Shown here: one piece after another, positions 8,887-18,204 of the stretch
Layout of the letters: each line of letters begins with the position of its first letter
How positions within the stretch are numbered: the first letter of the stretch is position 1
Origin: JBIQKZ01 sp044464765
Lineage (GTDB): Bacteria > Pseudomonadota > Gammaproteobacteria > Burkholderiales > Burkholderiaceae_B
NCBI GenBank assembly: GCA_044464765.1
Contig: JBIQKZ010000003.1
Span: 124,001-188,000, forward strand
Direction: 5' to 3'
DNA: 64,000 nucleotides
Position numbers and translations under genes: made by a program
Notes under the pieces: model-generated
Databases searched by the model: none
What the model was told of the DNA's origin: nothing
The model's input: only the letters and a program-made list of their open reading frames with translations

Positions 8887-9727
8887 GCGGTATACCGCCG
8901 GCGGGCGCATCGGCCAGGCCCGACACAATGGCGAACAGTTGATTGCGGAAATTAATGCCCAGCTTGTCAAATGCCCTGAGCCGGTAGGTTTTTACCGTGG
9001 CCACCGAAAGCCCCAAATCGACGGCAATGCCGTCGTAGGTGCGGCCCAGCAGCAAACCTGCGCACACATCAAGCTCACGCGCGGTAAGGCGGGGGCACAA
9101 GCGGCTTAGCTGCGCGGTTGCACCCGCCTGGCCGGATGCGCCCAGCAATATCTGTGGGCGAGCCTGAAGCTCGACATGCTTGCGTATGCACGACACAAGC
9201 GAGCCGGCCAATGATGCGATGGCATCGACGTCGCTCTCGTTGAATGTGGGATTCGACTGGAAACGATACAAGTTGGTCGCCAGGAATGAGTCGTGCGGGG
9301 TGCGGCAAACCACCGACAGGCGATCCTGAATGCCGTGCCGGTCGTAGATGGCGCGCCGGTGCGGGCCTGAGAAATGGGTTTGATGGGCATAGGTCATGGC
9401 CAGGTTTTCGACCCCTGCGATCTGCTTGGCGGCATCAAACGTATGGTCTTGAGCATGCAGGCGCGCCTGGTAGCTGCGAAAGCAATCCTGGCTGACATCA
9501 GCCCCGGCCTTGCTGAACGACAGGAACATCTGCGGGCGGCAGCGGGTGTCCAGTTCGTAAACAGAAAAGAAATCCACGCAGGCAAGCTCGTTCAGGCCAG
9601 AGATCAGGCGACTGCTGAATTCAGGCTCGCCGACTGAGTCGATCAGGCCGCCAAGCACGATGTCGGCCTCGCGAGCGGTCTCGAAAGGCCTTGCTCCGGA
9701 TCGACCGGTAAGACTCCAGGCATCCAT
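8870..9727 (-). CDS. LuxR-family transcriptional regulator
   Basis: About 285 residues. The C-terminus carries a LuxR HTH: LTARELDVCAGLLLGRTYDG, then DLGLSVATVKTYRLRAFDKLG. The N-terminal part matches no receiver or autoinducer domain that I recognise. The frame is open to a GTG at 9826 and an in-frame ATG at 9754. I chose the ATG at 9727 because a purine-rich AGGGGGTG precedes it, but the start is uncertain. It is divergent from the LivK-type gene and probably controls this cluster. Confidence 0.82.
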   Translation of the reverse strand: MDAWSLTGRSGARPFETAREADIVLGGLIDSVGEPEFSSRLISGLNELACVDFFSVYELDTRCRPQMFLSFSKAGADVSQDCFRSYQARLHAQDHTFDAAKQIAGVENLAMTYAHQTHFSGPHRRAIYDRHGIQDRLSVVCRTPHDSFLATNLYRFQSNPTFNESDVDAIASLAGSLVSCIRKHVELQARPQILLGASGQAGATAQLSRLCPRLTARELDVCAGLLLGRTYDGIAVDLGLSVATVKTYRLRAFDKLGINFRNQLFAIVSGLADAPAGGIPPRNRS

Positions 9728-9947
9728 ATCATGCACCCCCTGCCTAACCCCCATGCAACGAAAGCAGGCATCAGCGATTCCGCGCAATGGGCGGACCCTA
9801 TTGCCACCGAAGAAAGCCGCATTCACAGACTACTAAGGTGTCGACTTCTTGGTGGACAGACCGCAGCCTCGCGCAGTGCCATACTCGATAAAAACACATG
9901 CGCCCACCATCGCTGCGCATAGTTACTATACAAGGAGACCACACATC

Positions 9948-11120
9948 ATGAAAACTTTTTCCATCCGTCGCCCGCTGTTTGCAGGACTGGCATCCGCCTT
10001 GCTGCTCACTGCCAGTTTGGCTACGCCGGCTCGCGCCGAGCTGACCGTCGGTGTCATTCTCTCGACCACCGGTCCTGCCGCCTCCCTGGGGATACCGTCG
10101 GACAATACGGTCAAGCTTTGGCCCGACAACATCGCAGGCGAGAAGCTGCGCGTTATTGTCCTAAATGACGCCAGTGATCCCACCGAGGCATCGCGCCAGG
10201 CCAACAAGCTGATTAACGAAGAAAACGTCGACGTGATTGTCGGCTCGTCGGTGACGCCACCCTCGATTGCTATCGTTGAAACCGCCGGGAAGCTGGGCAC
10301 GCCGGTGATCGCCCTGGGCGGCGGCAACGCCATTATTGAACCCCAGGAAGGCGCCCGCACCTGGGCCTTCAAGATGGCAGCCCCGGAGAAAATCTCCGTA
10401 CAGCGCGCGCTGGAACATATGGCAGCCAATGGTGTCAAGAAAGCGGGCGCCATCGCGGTATCCACAAGCTATGGCAATGGCTTCCTGAACGCCTTCCAAG
10501 AGCAGGCCACGGATCACGGCATTGAAATCAGCGGCGTCGAGCGCTATGGCGCCCAGGACCTTGGGGTAACCGCTCAGGTGCTGCGCTTGATGGCGGCCAA
10601 GCCCGATGCCGTCTATATCCTTAGCTTTGGCACACCGGCTTTCCTGCCCCAAGCTGAACTGGTCAAACGCGGCTACAAGGGAAAAATCTATCAAACCCAC
10701 GGCGTTGCCAACGCGGACTTCCTGCGCGTGGGGGGCGCAGACGTGGAAGGCACCTTCCTGTCCGTGGCTCCCGTCCTGGTCGCTGAACAGTTGCCCGACA
10801 CCGACCCAACGAAACAGGCGGGCGTGGAATACGTCACCAAGTATGAGGGCAAATATGGCGCGGGCACGCGCTCATTGTTCGGCTCCACCGCGTGGACCGC
10901 TCTGAACTGGCTGCAAGCCGCCGTACCCGTCGCACTGAAAGAGGCCAAGCCCGGCACGCCGGAGTTTCGCAAGGCCTTGCGCGACGCACTTGAGAACATG
11001 AAGGAAGTCGTGAGTCCCGAAGGCGTGTTCAACATGACCCCCGAGAATCACAATGGCATCGACAGCCGCGGGCAAGTCGTGGTGAAAATCGAGGATGGAC
11101 AATGGAAGCTGGCGCACTAA
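9948..11120 (+). CDS. branched-chain amino acid-type ABC substrate-binding protein (LivK-like)
   Basis: A 390-residue periplasmic protein of the Peripla_BP_6 family. The start is the ATG at 9948, preceded by AAGGAGAC, and it begins with a signal peptide (MKTFSIRRPLFAGL through PARAELTV). The mature domain shows VGVILSTTGPAASLGIPSDNT and the INEENVDVIVGSSVTPPSIA segment. LivK-like proteins also bind aromatic acids and other organic acids. No permease or ATPase gene is adjacent, so it must use a transporter encoded elsewhere. The next gene overlaps its end by 19 bases. Confidence 0.9.
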   Translation: MKTFSIRRPLFAGLASALLLTASLATPARAELTVGVILSTTGPAASLGIPSDNTVKLWPDNIAGEKLRVIVLNDASDPTEASRQANKLINEENVDVIVGSSVTPPSIAIVETAGKLGTPVIALGGGNAIIEPQEGARTWAFKMAAPEKISVQRALEHMAANGVKKAGAIAVSTSYGNGFLNAFQEQATDHGIEISGVERYGAQDLGVTAQVLRLMAAKPDAVYILSFGTPAFLPQAELVKRGYKGKIYQTHGVANADFLRVGGADVEGTFLSVAPVLVAEQLPDTDPTKQAGVEYVTKYEGKYGAGTRSLFGSTAWTALNWLQAAVPVALKEAKPGTPEFRKALRDALENMKEVVSPEGVFNMTPENHNGIDSRGQVVVKIEDGQWKLAH

Positions 11121-12859
11121 GCCGTAACAAAGGGCGGCGCTGGACACCGCCCATCATTGACGATCTGGACAGCATCCCCCGCATCGAGGCAAAGCCCTAT
11201 GAACAAAGCGTGCCTTTTTCATCGACCATCGATCTGATCGAGAACAACGCACAGCACTACCCGGACGATCCCGCCCTGCTTTACCAGATTGATGCAGATG
11301 CCGACGCCGAGCTGCTGGTATGGAAGTACAAGGAACTGGCTGACCAGATCCTGCGTGCCGGCGCCTTGTTGCGCCAGGCCGGCGTTGAACGTGACATGCC
11401 GGTTGCCATCATCGCACCCAATATTCCATCCACCCATGTCGCGCTATGGGCCGCGCAGTTGGCCGGTTGCGCTTTTCCGATCAACTATTTGTTGGGCGCC
11501 GAGCACATCGCCGGCCTGCTCAGGGCAACGGGCGTGCGGACAGTGATTACTTTGGCCGAGTGTGATCATCTATCCATACATCAGACAACCCGGGACGCCA
11601 TCCGCCTCGCCGGTCAGGATGTGTGTATGTTCGACATCGATCCCAACGAGGCGGAACCGGCCATCGGCTCCTTTCAAGCCTTGCTGCGTTCAACCGCACC
11701 CCTGCCCAGCCTGGTCGACGAGCTGACACCCGAAACCACAGCGGCCATCTTCCACACGGGTGGCACCACCGGGTTGCCCAAGATTCTGCGACATACCCAT
11801 CGCAATGAACTGCACACCAGTTGCATGGCAGCGGCCTACTATCGCTTCTCCCATGGCGACCGGCTTCTGAACGGATTCCCGCTCTTTCATGTGGCGGGCG
11901 CCTTCGTGTATGGGCTGGCCGCCCTTGCCGTAGGCGGCGCCGTTTATATACCCACACTGCTGGGCATGCGCAACCGGGCCTTTATCGCCAACGCCTGGCC
12001 GTTGTTCCAGGCTCACGGGGTTACCCACCTGGGCTGCGTGCCGACCACCCTGACCTCCCTGGCGCAAAGTTTCGAGCAGGCAGGCCTGGAAGGAAGCCAC
12101 GGCGTTCAAGTGGCGCTAACGGGCGGCTCCTCGTTGTCCGCTGAAATCGCCAACCACTTTGAATCCTGCACCCAGGTACCCGTACGCAATATTTTCGGCA
12201 TGACCGAATGCGCAGGCATTGTGGCGATCGAGCCCACTGCCGTGGCCCGCACGCCCGGCTCCGTGGGCCTGGCCCTGCCATATACCGAGGTGCGCGCCAT
12301 ACCTTTGGGCGACGCCCAGAGCTCCCGCCTGGAGACGTTCTGCGCTCCTGGCCAAGAGGGGATTCTTTGTCTGCGCGGTCCGCATGTCAGCCCGGGCTAT
12401 ATGGATGCGACACGCAACGCCGGCACATTCACCGACAACGGGTGGCTGATTTCGGGCGACCTGGGCTATGTTGATACGCAAAAAAGAATATTCATCACGG
12501 GCCGCTCCAAGGACCTGATCATCCGCAGCGGCCACAATATCGATCCTCAGTCCATCGAAGAAGCATTTCTTGCCAATCCCGTCGTACAAGACTGCGCCGC
12601 CGTGGGACAGCCCGATTCCTATGCCGGTGAACTTCCGGTGGTGTATGTGACCTTGAAGCACGGCTGCAAAGCAGACGCCGCCGCCTTGCTCGAGCAAGCC
12701 CGACCCCGGATCAGCGAGCCCCCTGCCGTACCCAAGGCCGTCTACGTCATCGACACCATGCCAACCACCCCGGTGGGGAAGATCTACAAACCGGAACTTA
12801 GAAGGCTTGCCGCGCTGGCGGTCGCGACGCCGTCAGACCAAAAAAGGGCGAGGCATTAG
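11102..12859 (+). CDS. acyl-CoA synthetase (AMP-binding enzyme)
   Basis: A 585-residue ANL-superfamily adenylate-forming enzyme. The phosphate-binding loop is HTGGTTGLPK (about residues 219-228), the adenine motif GMTECAG is present, and the hinge region reads SGDLGYVDTQKRIFITGRSKD. The catalytic lysine lies in GKIYKPELRR near the C-terminus. It activates a carboxylic acid to its CoA thioester. The chain length or aromatic specificity cannot be told. The overlap with the upstream binding-protein gene implies coupled uptake and activation of one acid. Confidence 0.88.
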   Translation: MEAGALSRNKGRRWTPPIIDDLDSIPRIEAKPYEQSVPFSSTIDLIENNAQHYPDDPALLYQIDADADAELLVWKYKELADQILRAGALLRQAGVERDMPVAIIAPNIPSTHVALWAAQLAGCAFPINYLLGAEHIAGLLRATGVRTVITLAECDHLSIHQTTRDAIRLAGQDVCMFDIDPNEAEPAIGSFQALLRSTAPLPSLVDELTPETTAAIFHTGGTTGLPKILRHTHRNELHTSCMAAAYYRFSHGDRLLNGFPLFHVAGAFVYGLAALAVGGAVYIPTLLGMRNRAFIANAWPLFQAHGVTHLGCVPTTLTSLAQSFEQAGLEGSHGVQVALTGGSSLSAEIANHFESCTQVPVRNIFGMTECAGIVAIEPTAVARTPGSVGLALPYTEVRAIPLGDAQSSRLETFCAPGQEGILCLRGPHVSPGYMDATRNAGTFTDNGWLISGDLGYVDTQKRIFITGRSKDLIIRSGHNIDPQSIEEAFLANPVVQDCAAVGQPDSYAGELPVVYVTLKHGCKADAAALLEQARPRISEPPAVPKAVYVIDTMPTTPVGKIYKPELRRLAALAVATPSDQKRARH

Positions 12860-12952
12860 ACGAAACCATCTCACACAACGGCAATGGTTTAAGTATGGAC
12901 CGCGCCCCATTCAGATCCTCGGCCAGGCGCTTAACTTCGACGCAAATCAAAA

Positions 12953-12972
12953 GGCCCGCTCGAAAGCGGGCC
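12953..12972 (-). terminator. ahpF terminator
   Basis: A perfect 8-bp stem (GGCCCGCT / AGCGGGCC) with a 4-base loop, followed on the minus strand by TTTTG. It lies 24 bases past the ahpF stop and between convergent genes. Confidence 0.75.
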
Positions 12973-12996
12973 CTGTTGATTCCTTCACACTACCGC

Positions 12997-14583
12997 TTAA
13001 GCTGCCGCGGCTTCCTTGCTGGCGGGTTCTTCTTCGGCCACCGAGCTACGGATAAGGTGATCGAAAGCGCTTAGCGCCGCTTTCGCACCTTCCCCGGCCG
13101 CGATCACGATCTGCTTGTACGGCACCGTTGTAGCGTCGCCTGCGGCAAACACGCCGGGCACCGACGTGGCGCCACGCGCGTCGACTTCGATCTCGCCGTA
13201 CTTGGACAAATCGACCGAACCCTTCAACCATTCGGTATTGGGAACCAAGCCGATCTGGATGAACACACCTTCCAGGTCGACCTTCTTCGAGTCGCCGCTG
13301 ACCCGATCGGTATATTGCAAGCCGGTAACCTTGTTGCCGTCGCCATGGATTTCGGTAGTTTGCGCCGAAACAATAATGTCGACGTTGGGCAGGCTGCGCA
13401 ATTTGCGCTGCAACACTTCGTCGGCACGCAACTCTTCGCCGAATTCGATCAGCGTTACACGCTTGACCAGCCCGGCCAGGTCGATGGCGGCCTCGACACC
13501 CGAGTTCCCGCCGCCAATCACGGCCACGTCTTTACCCTTGAACAGGGGGCCGTCGCAGTGCGGGCAATAAGCTACGCCGCGATTGCGGTATTCCTGCTCG
13601 CCGGGCACGTTGATTTCACGCCAGCGCGCCCCGGTGGCCAAGATGACCGTCTTGCCGCTGACTACGCCGCCATTGGCCAGCTTGATCTGGATCGCTTTGC
13701 CAGGCACCAGCTCCTGCGCACGCTGCAAGTTCATGATGTCGACATCGTAAGTGCGTACGTGCTCTTCCAGGGCCGTGGCAAATGCCGGGCCGTTGGTTTC
13801 AGTAACCGAAATATAGTTTTCAATCGAATTCGTATCCAGCACCTGGCCGCCAAAACGCTCGGCCAGCACACCAGTGCGAATGCCCTTGCGCGCCGCATAA
13901 ACGGCTGCCGCTGCACCCGCGGGACCGCCGCCCACGATCAGCACATCGAACTCGTCTTTCGCACTGAGTTCTTCGGCTTTGCGGCTGCCTGCATTGGTGT
14001 CCAGCTTGGCAAGGATTTCCTCGACGCCGGCGCGCCCCTGGCCAAAGACTTCGCCATTCATGTAGACGGTAGGCACCGACATGATCTGACGCTCATCGAC
14101 TTCGGCCTGATACAGCGCGCCATCGATGGCCACGTGGCGGATGCGCGGGTTGATGATGGACATCACGTTCAGCGCTTGCACGACGTCGGGACAGTTCTGG
14201 CACGACAGGGAAAAATAGGTTTCGAAAGCATAGTCGCCATCGAGGTTGCGAATCTGTTCAATGACGGCCTCGTCCAGCTTGATTGGATGGCCGCCAACCT
14301 GCAACAGCGCCAACACCAGCGAGGTGAACTCGTGCCCCATTGGGATGCCGGCAAAACGCACACTGATATCGGTGCCGCGACGGTTGATGCTGAACGACGG
14401 CTTGCGCTCGTTGTCGTTGATTTCCGTCAGGCTGATCTTGTCGGACAGTTGTTCAATTTCTTGCAACAGTTCCCGCAACTCAAGAGACTTGGCGCCCTCG
14501 TCCAGCGAGGCGACGATGTCAATAGGTTGGGTGACCTTTTCAAGGTAGGCCTTCAACTGGGCTTTAAGGTTTGCATCTAACAT
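12997..14583 (-). CDS. ahpF: alkyl hydroperoxide reductase subunit F
   Basis: A 528-residue flavoprotein that reduces AhpC with NADH. The N-terminal thioredoxin-like pair has the CQNC site (SLSCQNCPDVV, about residues 127-137). The FAD-binding GGGPAGAAAAVYAARKG and NAD-binding VIGGGNSGVEAAIDL motifs are present, and the redox-active CPHC is in VAYCPHCDGPLF. The length is normal for AhpF. It lies downstream of ahpC on the same strand, separated by 140 bases with two hairpins. Confidence 0.97.
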   Translation of the reverse strand: MLDANLKAQLKAYLEKVTQPIDIVASLDEGAKSLELRELLQEIEQLSDKISLTEINDNERKPSFSINRRGTDISVRFAGIPMGHEFTSLVLALLQVGGHPIKLDEAVIEQIRNLDGDYAFETYFSLSCQNCPDVVQALNVMSIINPRIRHVAIDGALYQAEVDERQIMSVPTVYMNGEVFGQGRAGVEEILAKLDTNAGSRKAEELSAKDEFDVLIVGGGPAGAAAAVYAARKGIRTGVLAERFGGQVLDTNSIENYISVTETNGPAFATALEEHVRTYDVDIMNLQRAQELVPGKAIQIKLANGGVVSGKTVILATGARWREINVPGEQEYRNRGVAYCPHCDGPLFKGKDVAVIGGGNSGVEAAIDLAGLVKRVTLIEFGEELRADEVLQRKLRSLPNVDIIVSAQTTEIHGDGNKVTGLQYTDRVSGDSKKVDLEGVFIQIGLVPNTEWLKGSVDLSKYGEIEVDARGATSVPGVFAAGDATTVPYKQIVIAAGEGAKAALSAFDHLIRSSVAEEEPASKEAAAA

Positions 14584-14679
14584 AATGGTGGGTCTCTCTT
14601 ATGAAGTTTACGGAAATAAGGAACAGTCGCCCGACGGGTAACGCGGGCGCTGCCGCTTTTATTTGCTCCGGCTTGTGGC

Positions 14680-14717
14680 CGGAGCATCACACTGTTTGAA
14701 AACGCTTGGGCAAGCGT
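14680..14717 (-). terminator. intergenic hairpins between ahpC and ahpF
   Basis: On the minus strand after the ahpC stop there is an ACGCTT-GCCC-AAGCGT hairpin (14702-14717) followed by TTTTC. Next is a second, stronger hairpin GCTCCGGC-CACAA-GCCGGAGC just beyond 14690. They could partially terminate transcription, so that ahpC is made in excess of ahpF. Confidence 0.6.
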
Positions 14718-14723
14718 CCTTTT

Positions 14724-15287
14724 TTAAATCTTGCCAACCAGATCCAGCGAAGGGGTCAGTGTTTTGGCGCCTTCTTCCCACTTGGCTGGGCAAACTTCAC
14801 CCGGGTGAGCGGCGATGTACTGAGCCGCACGCACTTTACGTAGCAGCTCGGAAGCCACGCGGCCGATGCCGTTGTCGTGGATTTCCAGAACCTTGATCTG
14901 GCCTTCGGGGTTGATCACAAACGTACCGCGCAGGGCCATGCCTTCTTCTTCGATCAGCACTTCGAAGTTGCGGGCCAGAACGTGGGTGGGGTCGGCCAGC
15001 ATGGGGTAGTTCACTTTGCTGATGGCGTCGGACGTATCGTGCCAAGCCTTGTGCGAGAAGTGAGTGTCGGTCGAAACGCTGTACACCTCAACGCCCAGCT
15101 TCTGGAATTCGGCGTAATGGTCGGCCAAATCTTCGAGCTCGGTCGGGCACACAAACGTAAAGTCGGCTGGATAGAAGACCAGGACGGACCACTTGCCTTT
15201 CAGGTCGGCTTCGGTCACATCAACGAACTTGCCGTTATGATATGCGGTCGCTGCGAAAGGTTTGATTTCGGTATTAATCAAGGACAT
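14724..15287 (-). CDS. ahpC: alkyl hydroperoxide reductase subunit C (peroxiredoxin)
   Basis: A 187-residue typical 2-Cys peroxiredoxin. The peroxidatic Cys is in FTFVCPTELEDL (about residue 47), and the resolving Cys is in GEVCPAKW near residue 166. It detoxifies H2O2, organic peroxides and peroxynitrite. The frame is open further upstream to 15419, but the ATG at 15287 (MSLINTEIKPF) is the AhpC start, and AAGGAAG precedes it. Upstream lies a near-consensus promoter with an adjoining OxyR site. Confidence 0.97.
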   Translation of the reverse strand: MSLINTEIKPFAATAYHNGKFVDVTEADLKGKWSVLVFYPADFTFVCPTELEDLADHYAEFQKLGVEVYSVSTDTHFSHKAWHDTSDAISKVNYPMLADPTHVLARNFEVLIEEEGMALRGTFVINPEGQIKVLEIHDNGIGRVASELLRKVRAAQYIAAHPGEVCPAKWEEGAKTLTPSLDLVGKI

Positions 15288-15329
15288 GTTTGTCTTCCTT
15301 TGTTGGGTTAAAAAATTGTCTACATGGCT

Positions 15330-15358
15330 AGTATAGGCAGCCCAGGTATATTTGTAAA
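15330..15358 (-). promoter_or_regulatory. ahpC sigma-70 promoter
   Basis: On the minus strand TTTACA (15353-15358) and TATACT (15330-15335) are separated by exactly 17 bases. The match is 5 of 6 to the -35 and close to TATAAT at the -10. It lies about 43 bases upstream of the ahpC ATG. Confidence 0.75.
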
Positions 15359-15395
15359 ATTGATTGATTTTATCAACCTGGTTGATTTTAACTAT
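15359..15395 (-). promoter_or_regulatory. OxyR-type binding site upstream of ahpC
   Basis: On the minus strand the four tetrads ATAG, CAAC, ATAA and CAAT are each separated by 7 bases, matching the OxyR pattern ATAG-N7-CTAT-N7-ATAG-N7-CTAT at 12 of 16 positions. The site abuts the -35 element, the expected position for an OxyR activator. Confidence 0.7.
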
Positions 15396-15469
15396 AACCA
15401 TTAATCCTGCGTCTTTCATACTACGCTAAACTATACGGCTGTTCTATTACATTCAAATGCAGGATATTT

Positions 15470-16574
15470 ATGGAAGCCGAACGTCAAAACCAACTTGCTG
15501 CGCGCCTAGAAGACTACGCCGAGCGCGAACTGGCCCTACGGGGGTATCTTTGACTTCGATGCCAAGTCGGAACGCCTGCATGTTGTAAACGCCGAACTCG
15601 AAAGCAGCGAGGTCTGGAACGACCCGAAGCACGCCCAGGAATTGGGACGCGAGAAAAAAGCCCTTGAAAACGTCGTTGAAACCCTAACCCGTCTTCATAC
15701 GGGGATCGCAGAAGCGCAAGAACTGTTCGAGCTTGCCAGCGACGACGATGATGACGCCACCCTGCTCGCCATCGAAGACGATTGCAGCGCCTTGGGCGAA
15801 CAACTCGAGGCGCTGGAATTCCGCCGCATGTTCGACAATCCGGCCGATCCCATGAACTGCTTTATGGATATCCAGGCCGGCGCCGGCGGCACCGAGGCCC
15901 AGGACTGGGCTTCAATCCTGTTACGCCAATATCTTCGCTACTGCGAACGCAAAGACTTCAAAACAGAGATCCTCGAGGAATCCGACGGCGATGTCGCGGG
16001 AATCAAGTCAGCCACCATAAAAATTGAAGGCGAGTATGCCTTTGGTCATTTACGCACCGAATCCGGCGTGCACCGGCTGGTTCGCAAGAGCCCCTTCGAT
16101 TCCGCCAATGGACGCCACACATCGTTTGCCAGCGTGTTCGTCTATCCCGAGGTAGACGACTCCGTCGAAATTGAGATCAACCCCGCCGACCTTCGCGTCG
16201 ACACCTATCGAGCCAGCGGCGCGGGCGGACAGCACATCAACAAAACCGATTCCGCCGTTCGTATTACGCACGAACCTACGGGCATCGTCGTGCAGTGCCA
16301 GAACGACCGCTCGCAGCATCGCAACCGCGCCGAAGCCATGCAGATGTTGAAATCGCGCCTATACGAGCTGGAAATGCGCCAGCGCATGGCCGAGCAGCAA
16401 AAGATGGAAGATGCCAAGACCGACGTGGGCTGGGGGCACCAGATCCGATCCTACGTCCTGGATCAAAGCCGCATCAAAGACTTGCGCACGAATGTCGAAA
16501 TCTCAAATACCCAGAAAGTGCTCGACGGCGACCTTGATCCCTTCATTTCGGCCAGCCTCAAACAGAACGTCTAA
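15470..16574 (+). CDS. prfB: peptide chain release factor 2 (programmed +1 frameshift)
   Basis: RF2, 367 residues once the frameshift is included. The ATG at 15470 opens a 27-codon frame ending in TGA at 15551. After a +1 slip at CTT the reading continues with GAC (D) from 15552 to 16574. The body has the RF hallmarks: GGTEAQDWA, the GGQ catalytic loop in SGAGGQHINKTDSAVRITH, and the stop-recognition segment for UGA/UAA. It lies 27 bases upstream of lysS, the usual prfB-lysS arrangement. Confidence 0.97.
15539..15554 (+). promoter_or_regulatory. prfB frameshift site
   Basis: The sequence CGGGGGTATCTTTGAC contains a Shine-Dalgarno-like GGGGG, then the CTT slip codon directly followed by the in-frame TGA and C. 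This is the classical autoregulatory signal: low RF2 slows termination at UGA and favours the +1 shift. It differs from the E. coli site by one base (C for A at the start of the SD-like run). Confidence 0.93.
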
Positions 16575-16601
16575 TACAGAACGCCCAAACAGAACCAAGC
16601 C

Positions 16602-18122
16602 ATGACTGATTCCTCCCCCGCCACGCCCGCCGTCGATGAAAACCATTTGATCGCCGAGCGACGCGGCAAGCTCGCGCGGCTACGCGAAAGCGGTATTGCC
16701 TACCCCAACGACTTCGTACCCGACAGCAAGGCTGCCGACTTGCATGCGGCCTATGGCGAACACGACAAAGAAGCTCTGGTCCAGCTTGCCGTTCCAGCCA
16801 AGATCGCCGGACGCATGATGCTCAAGCGAGTCATGGGGAAAGCCAGTTTCGCCACTTTGCAAGACAGTAGCGGCCGCATCCAGGTTTATTTAGACAAAAG
16901 CGCCCTTGGCGAAGACCTTTACGCCGCATTCAAAACATGGGACATCGGCGACATCATCGCGGTCGAAGGCTCTGTTTTCAAGACCAATAAAGGTGAATTA
17001 TCCATCCACGCATCAACGCTGCGGCTACTGTCCAAATCCTTGCGGCCCTTGCCTGACAAGTTCCATGGCGTGGCCGACCAGGAATTGCGCTATCGCCAGC
17101 GCTATGTCGACCTGATCATGACCGACGAGACGCGTCGCACTTTCATCGCGCGAAGCAAAGCAATTGGCGGCATACGGCAATTCATGCTGGATGCGGGTTT
17201 CCTTGAAGTCGAAACCCCCATGCTCCACCCTATTCCCGGCGGCGCGACCGCCAAGCCGTTCGCCACCCACCACAATGCGCTCGACATGGAAATGTTCCTG
17301 CGCATTGCGCCCGAGCTCTATCTGAAGCGACTCATCGTTGGCGGTTTCGACCGTGTCTTCGAACTGAACCGCAACTTCCGCAACGAAGGGGTTAGCCCGC
17401 GTCATAATCCCGAGTTCACCATGATGGAGTTCTACGCGGCTTACACCAACTACCATTGGTTGATGGAATTCACCGAACAACTGATCCGCCAGGCGGCGAT
17501 TGCGGCCACCGGTAGCGCCCTGCTAACTTACCAGGGCCGGGAACTGGATCTTGGCCGGCGTTTCGATCGACTGACCATCGTACAGGCCATCGTCCAGCAT
17601 GTGCCTTCCTACGACGAGGTTTCGCTGCACGATGAAAAATTTCTGCGCGCCGAACTGAAAAAGAAAGGCGTGGATACCGATGGACCCGTTCTGGGCAGGG
17701 CCGGCATCGGCGCCCTTCAGTTAGCCTTGTTCGAGGAAACCGCCGAAGCCAAATTGTGGAACCCCACCTTCATCATTGACTACCCTGTCGAGGTCTCGCC
17801 CCTGGCTCGTGCGTCCGACGCCACGCCTGACATCACCGAGCGCTTCGAACTCTTCATGACCGGGCGTGAAATCGCCAACGGCTTTTCCGAGCTGAACGAT
17901 CCGGAAGACCAGGCGGCGCGGTTCCTGGCGCAGGTTCAAGCCAAAGACGCCGGCGACGAAGAAGCCATGTATTACGATGCGGATTACATTCGCGCCCTGG
18001 AATACGGCATGCCGCCCACCGGCGGCTGCGGTATTGGCATAGACCGTTTGGTCATGCTGCTGACCGACAGCCCCAGCATCCGCGACGTGATCTTGTTCCC
18101 GCACCTGCGCCGCGAAGACTGA
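16602..18122 (+). CDS. lysS: lysyl-tRNA synthetase, class II
   Basis: A 506-residue class II LysRS. There is an N-terminal OB anticodon-binding domain (about residues 60-165). The core motifs are motif 2 (RNFRNEGVSPRHNPEFTMME) and motif 3 (GGCGIGIDRLVMLLTDS near the C-terminus), and GGATAKPF is present. It follows prfB closely on the same strand and is probably co-transcribed with it. Confidence 0.97.
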   Translation: MTDSSPATPAVDENHLIAERRGKLARLRESGIAYPNDFVPDSKAADLHAAYGEHDKEALVQLAVPAKIAGRMMLKRVMGKASFATLQDSSGRIQVYLDKSALGEDLYAAFKTWDIGDIIAVEGSVFKTNKGELSIHASTLRLLSKSLRPLPDKFHGVADQELRYRQRYVDLIMTDETRRTFIARSKAIGGIRQFMLDAGFLEVETPMLHPIPGGATAKPFATHHNALDMEMFLRIAPELYLKRLIVGGFDRVFELNRNFRNEGVSPRHNPEFTMMEFYAAYTNYHWLMEFTEQLIRQAAIAATGSALLTYQGRELDLGRRFDRLTIVQAIVQHVPSYDEVSLHDEKFLRAELKKKGVDTDGPVLGRAGIGALQLALFEETAEAKLWNPTFIIDYPVEVSPLARASDATPDITERFELFMTGREIANGFSELNDPEDQAARFLAQVQAKDAGDEEAMYYDADYIRALEYGMPPTGGCGIGIDRLVMLLTDSPSIRDVILFPHLRRED

Positions 18123-18150
18123 AGCCTCTACAACGGCCTTCCCGGAAAGA

Positions 18151-18183
18151 CTGCCGATCCGGCTAAGCAAGCCGATCGGCAGA
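18151..18183. terminator. large hairpin between lysS and fdx
   Basis: A 9-bp outer stem (CTGCCGATC / GATCGGCAG) encloses an inner GGCT-AAGCA-AGCC stem, between the convergent lysS and isc transcripts. It has no T-run on either side, so it may be a bidirectional transcript-end structure rather than a classical intrinsic terminator. Confidence 0.5.
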
Positions 18184-18204
18184 TCTAGAAACGTCGCCCC
18201 GGCG

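Noticed and set aside
13315..14580. A 421-codon plus-strand ORF opposite ahpF
   Set aside because: It lies wholly within ahpF on the other strand, and the translation is rich in Ala/Gln/Asp/His with no domain.
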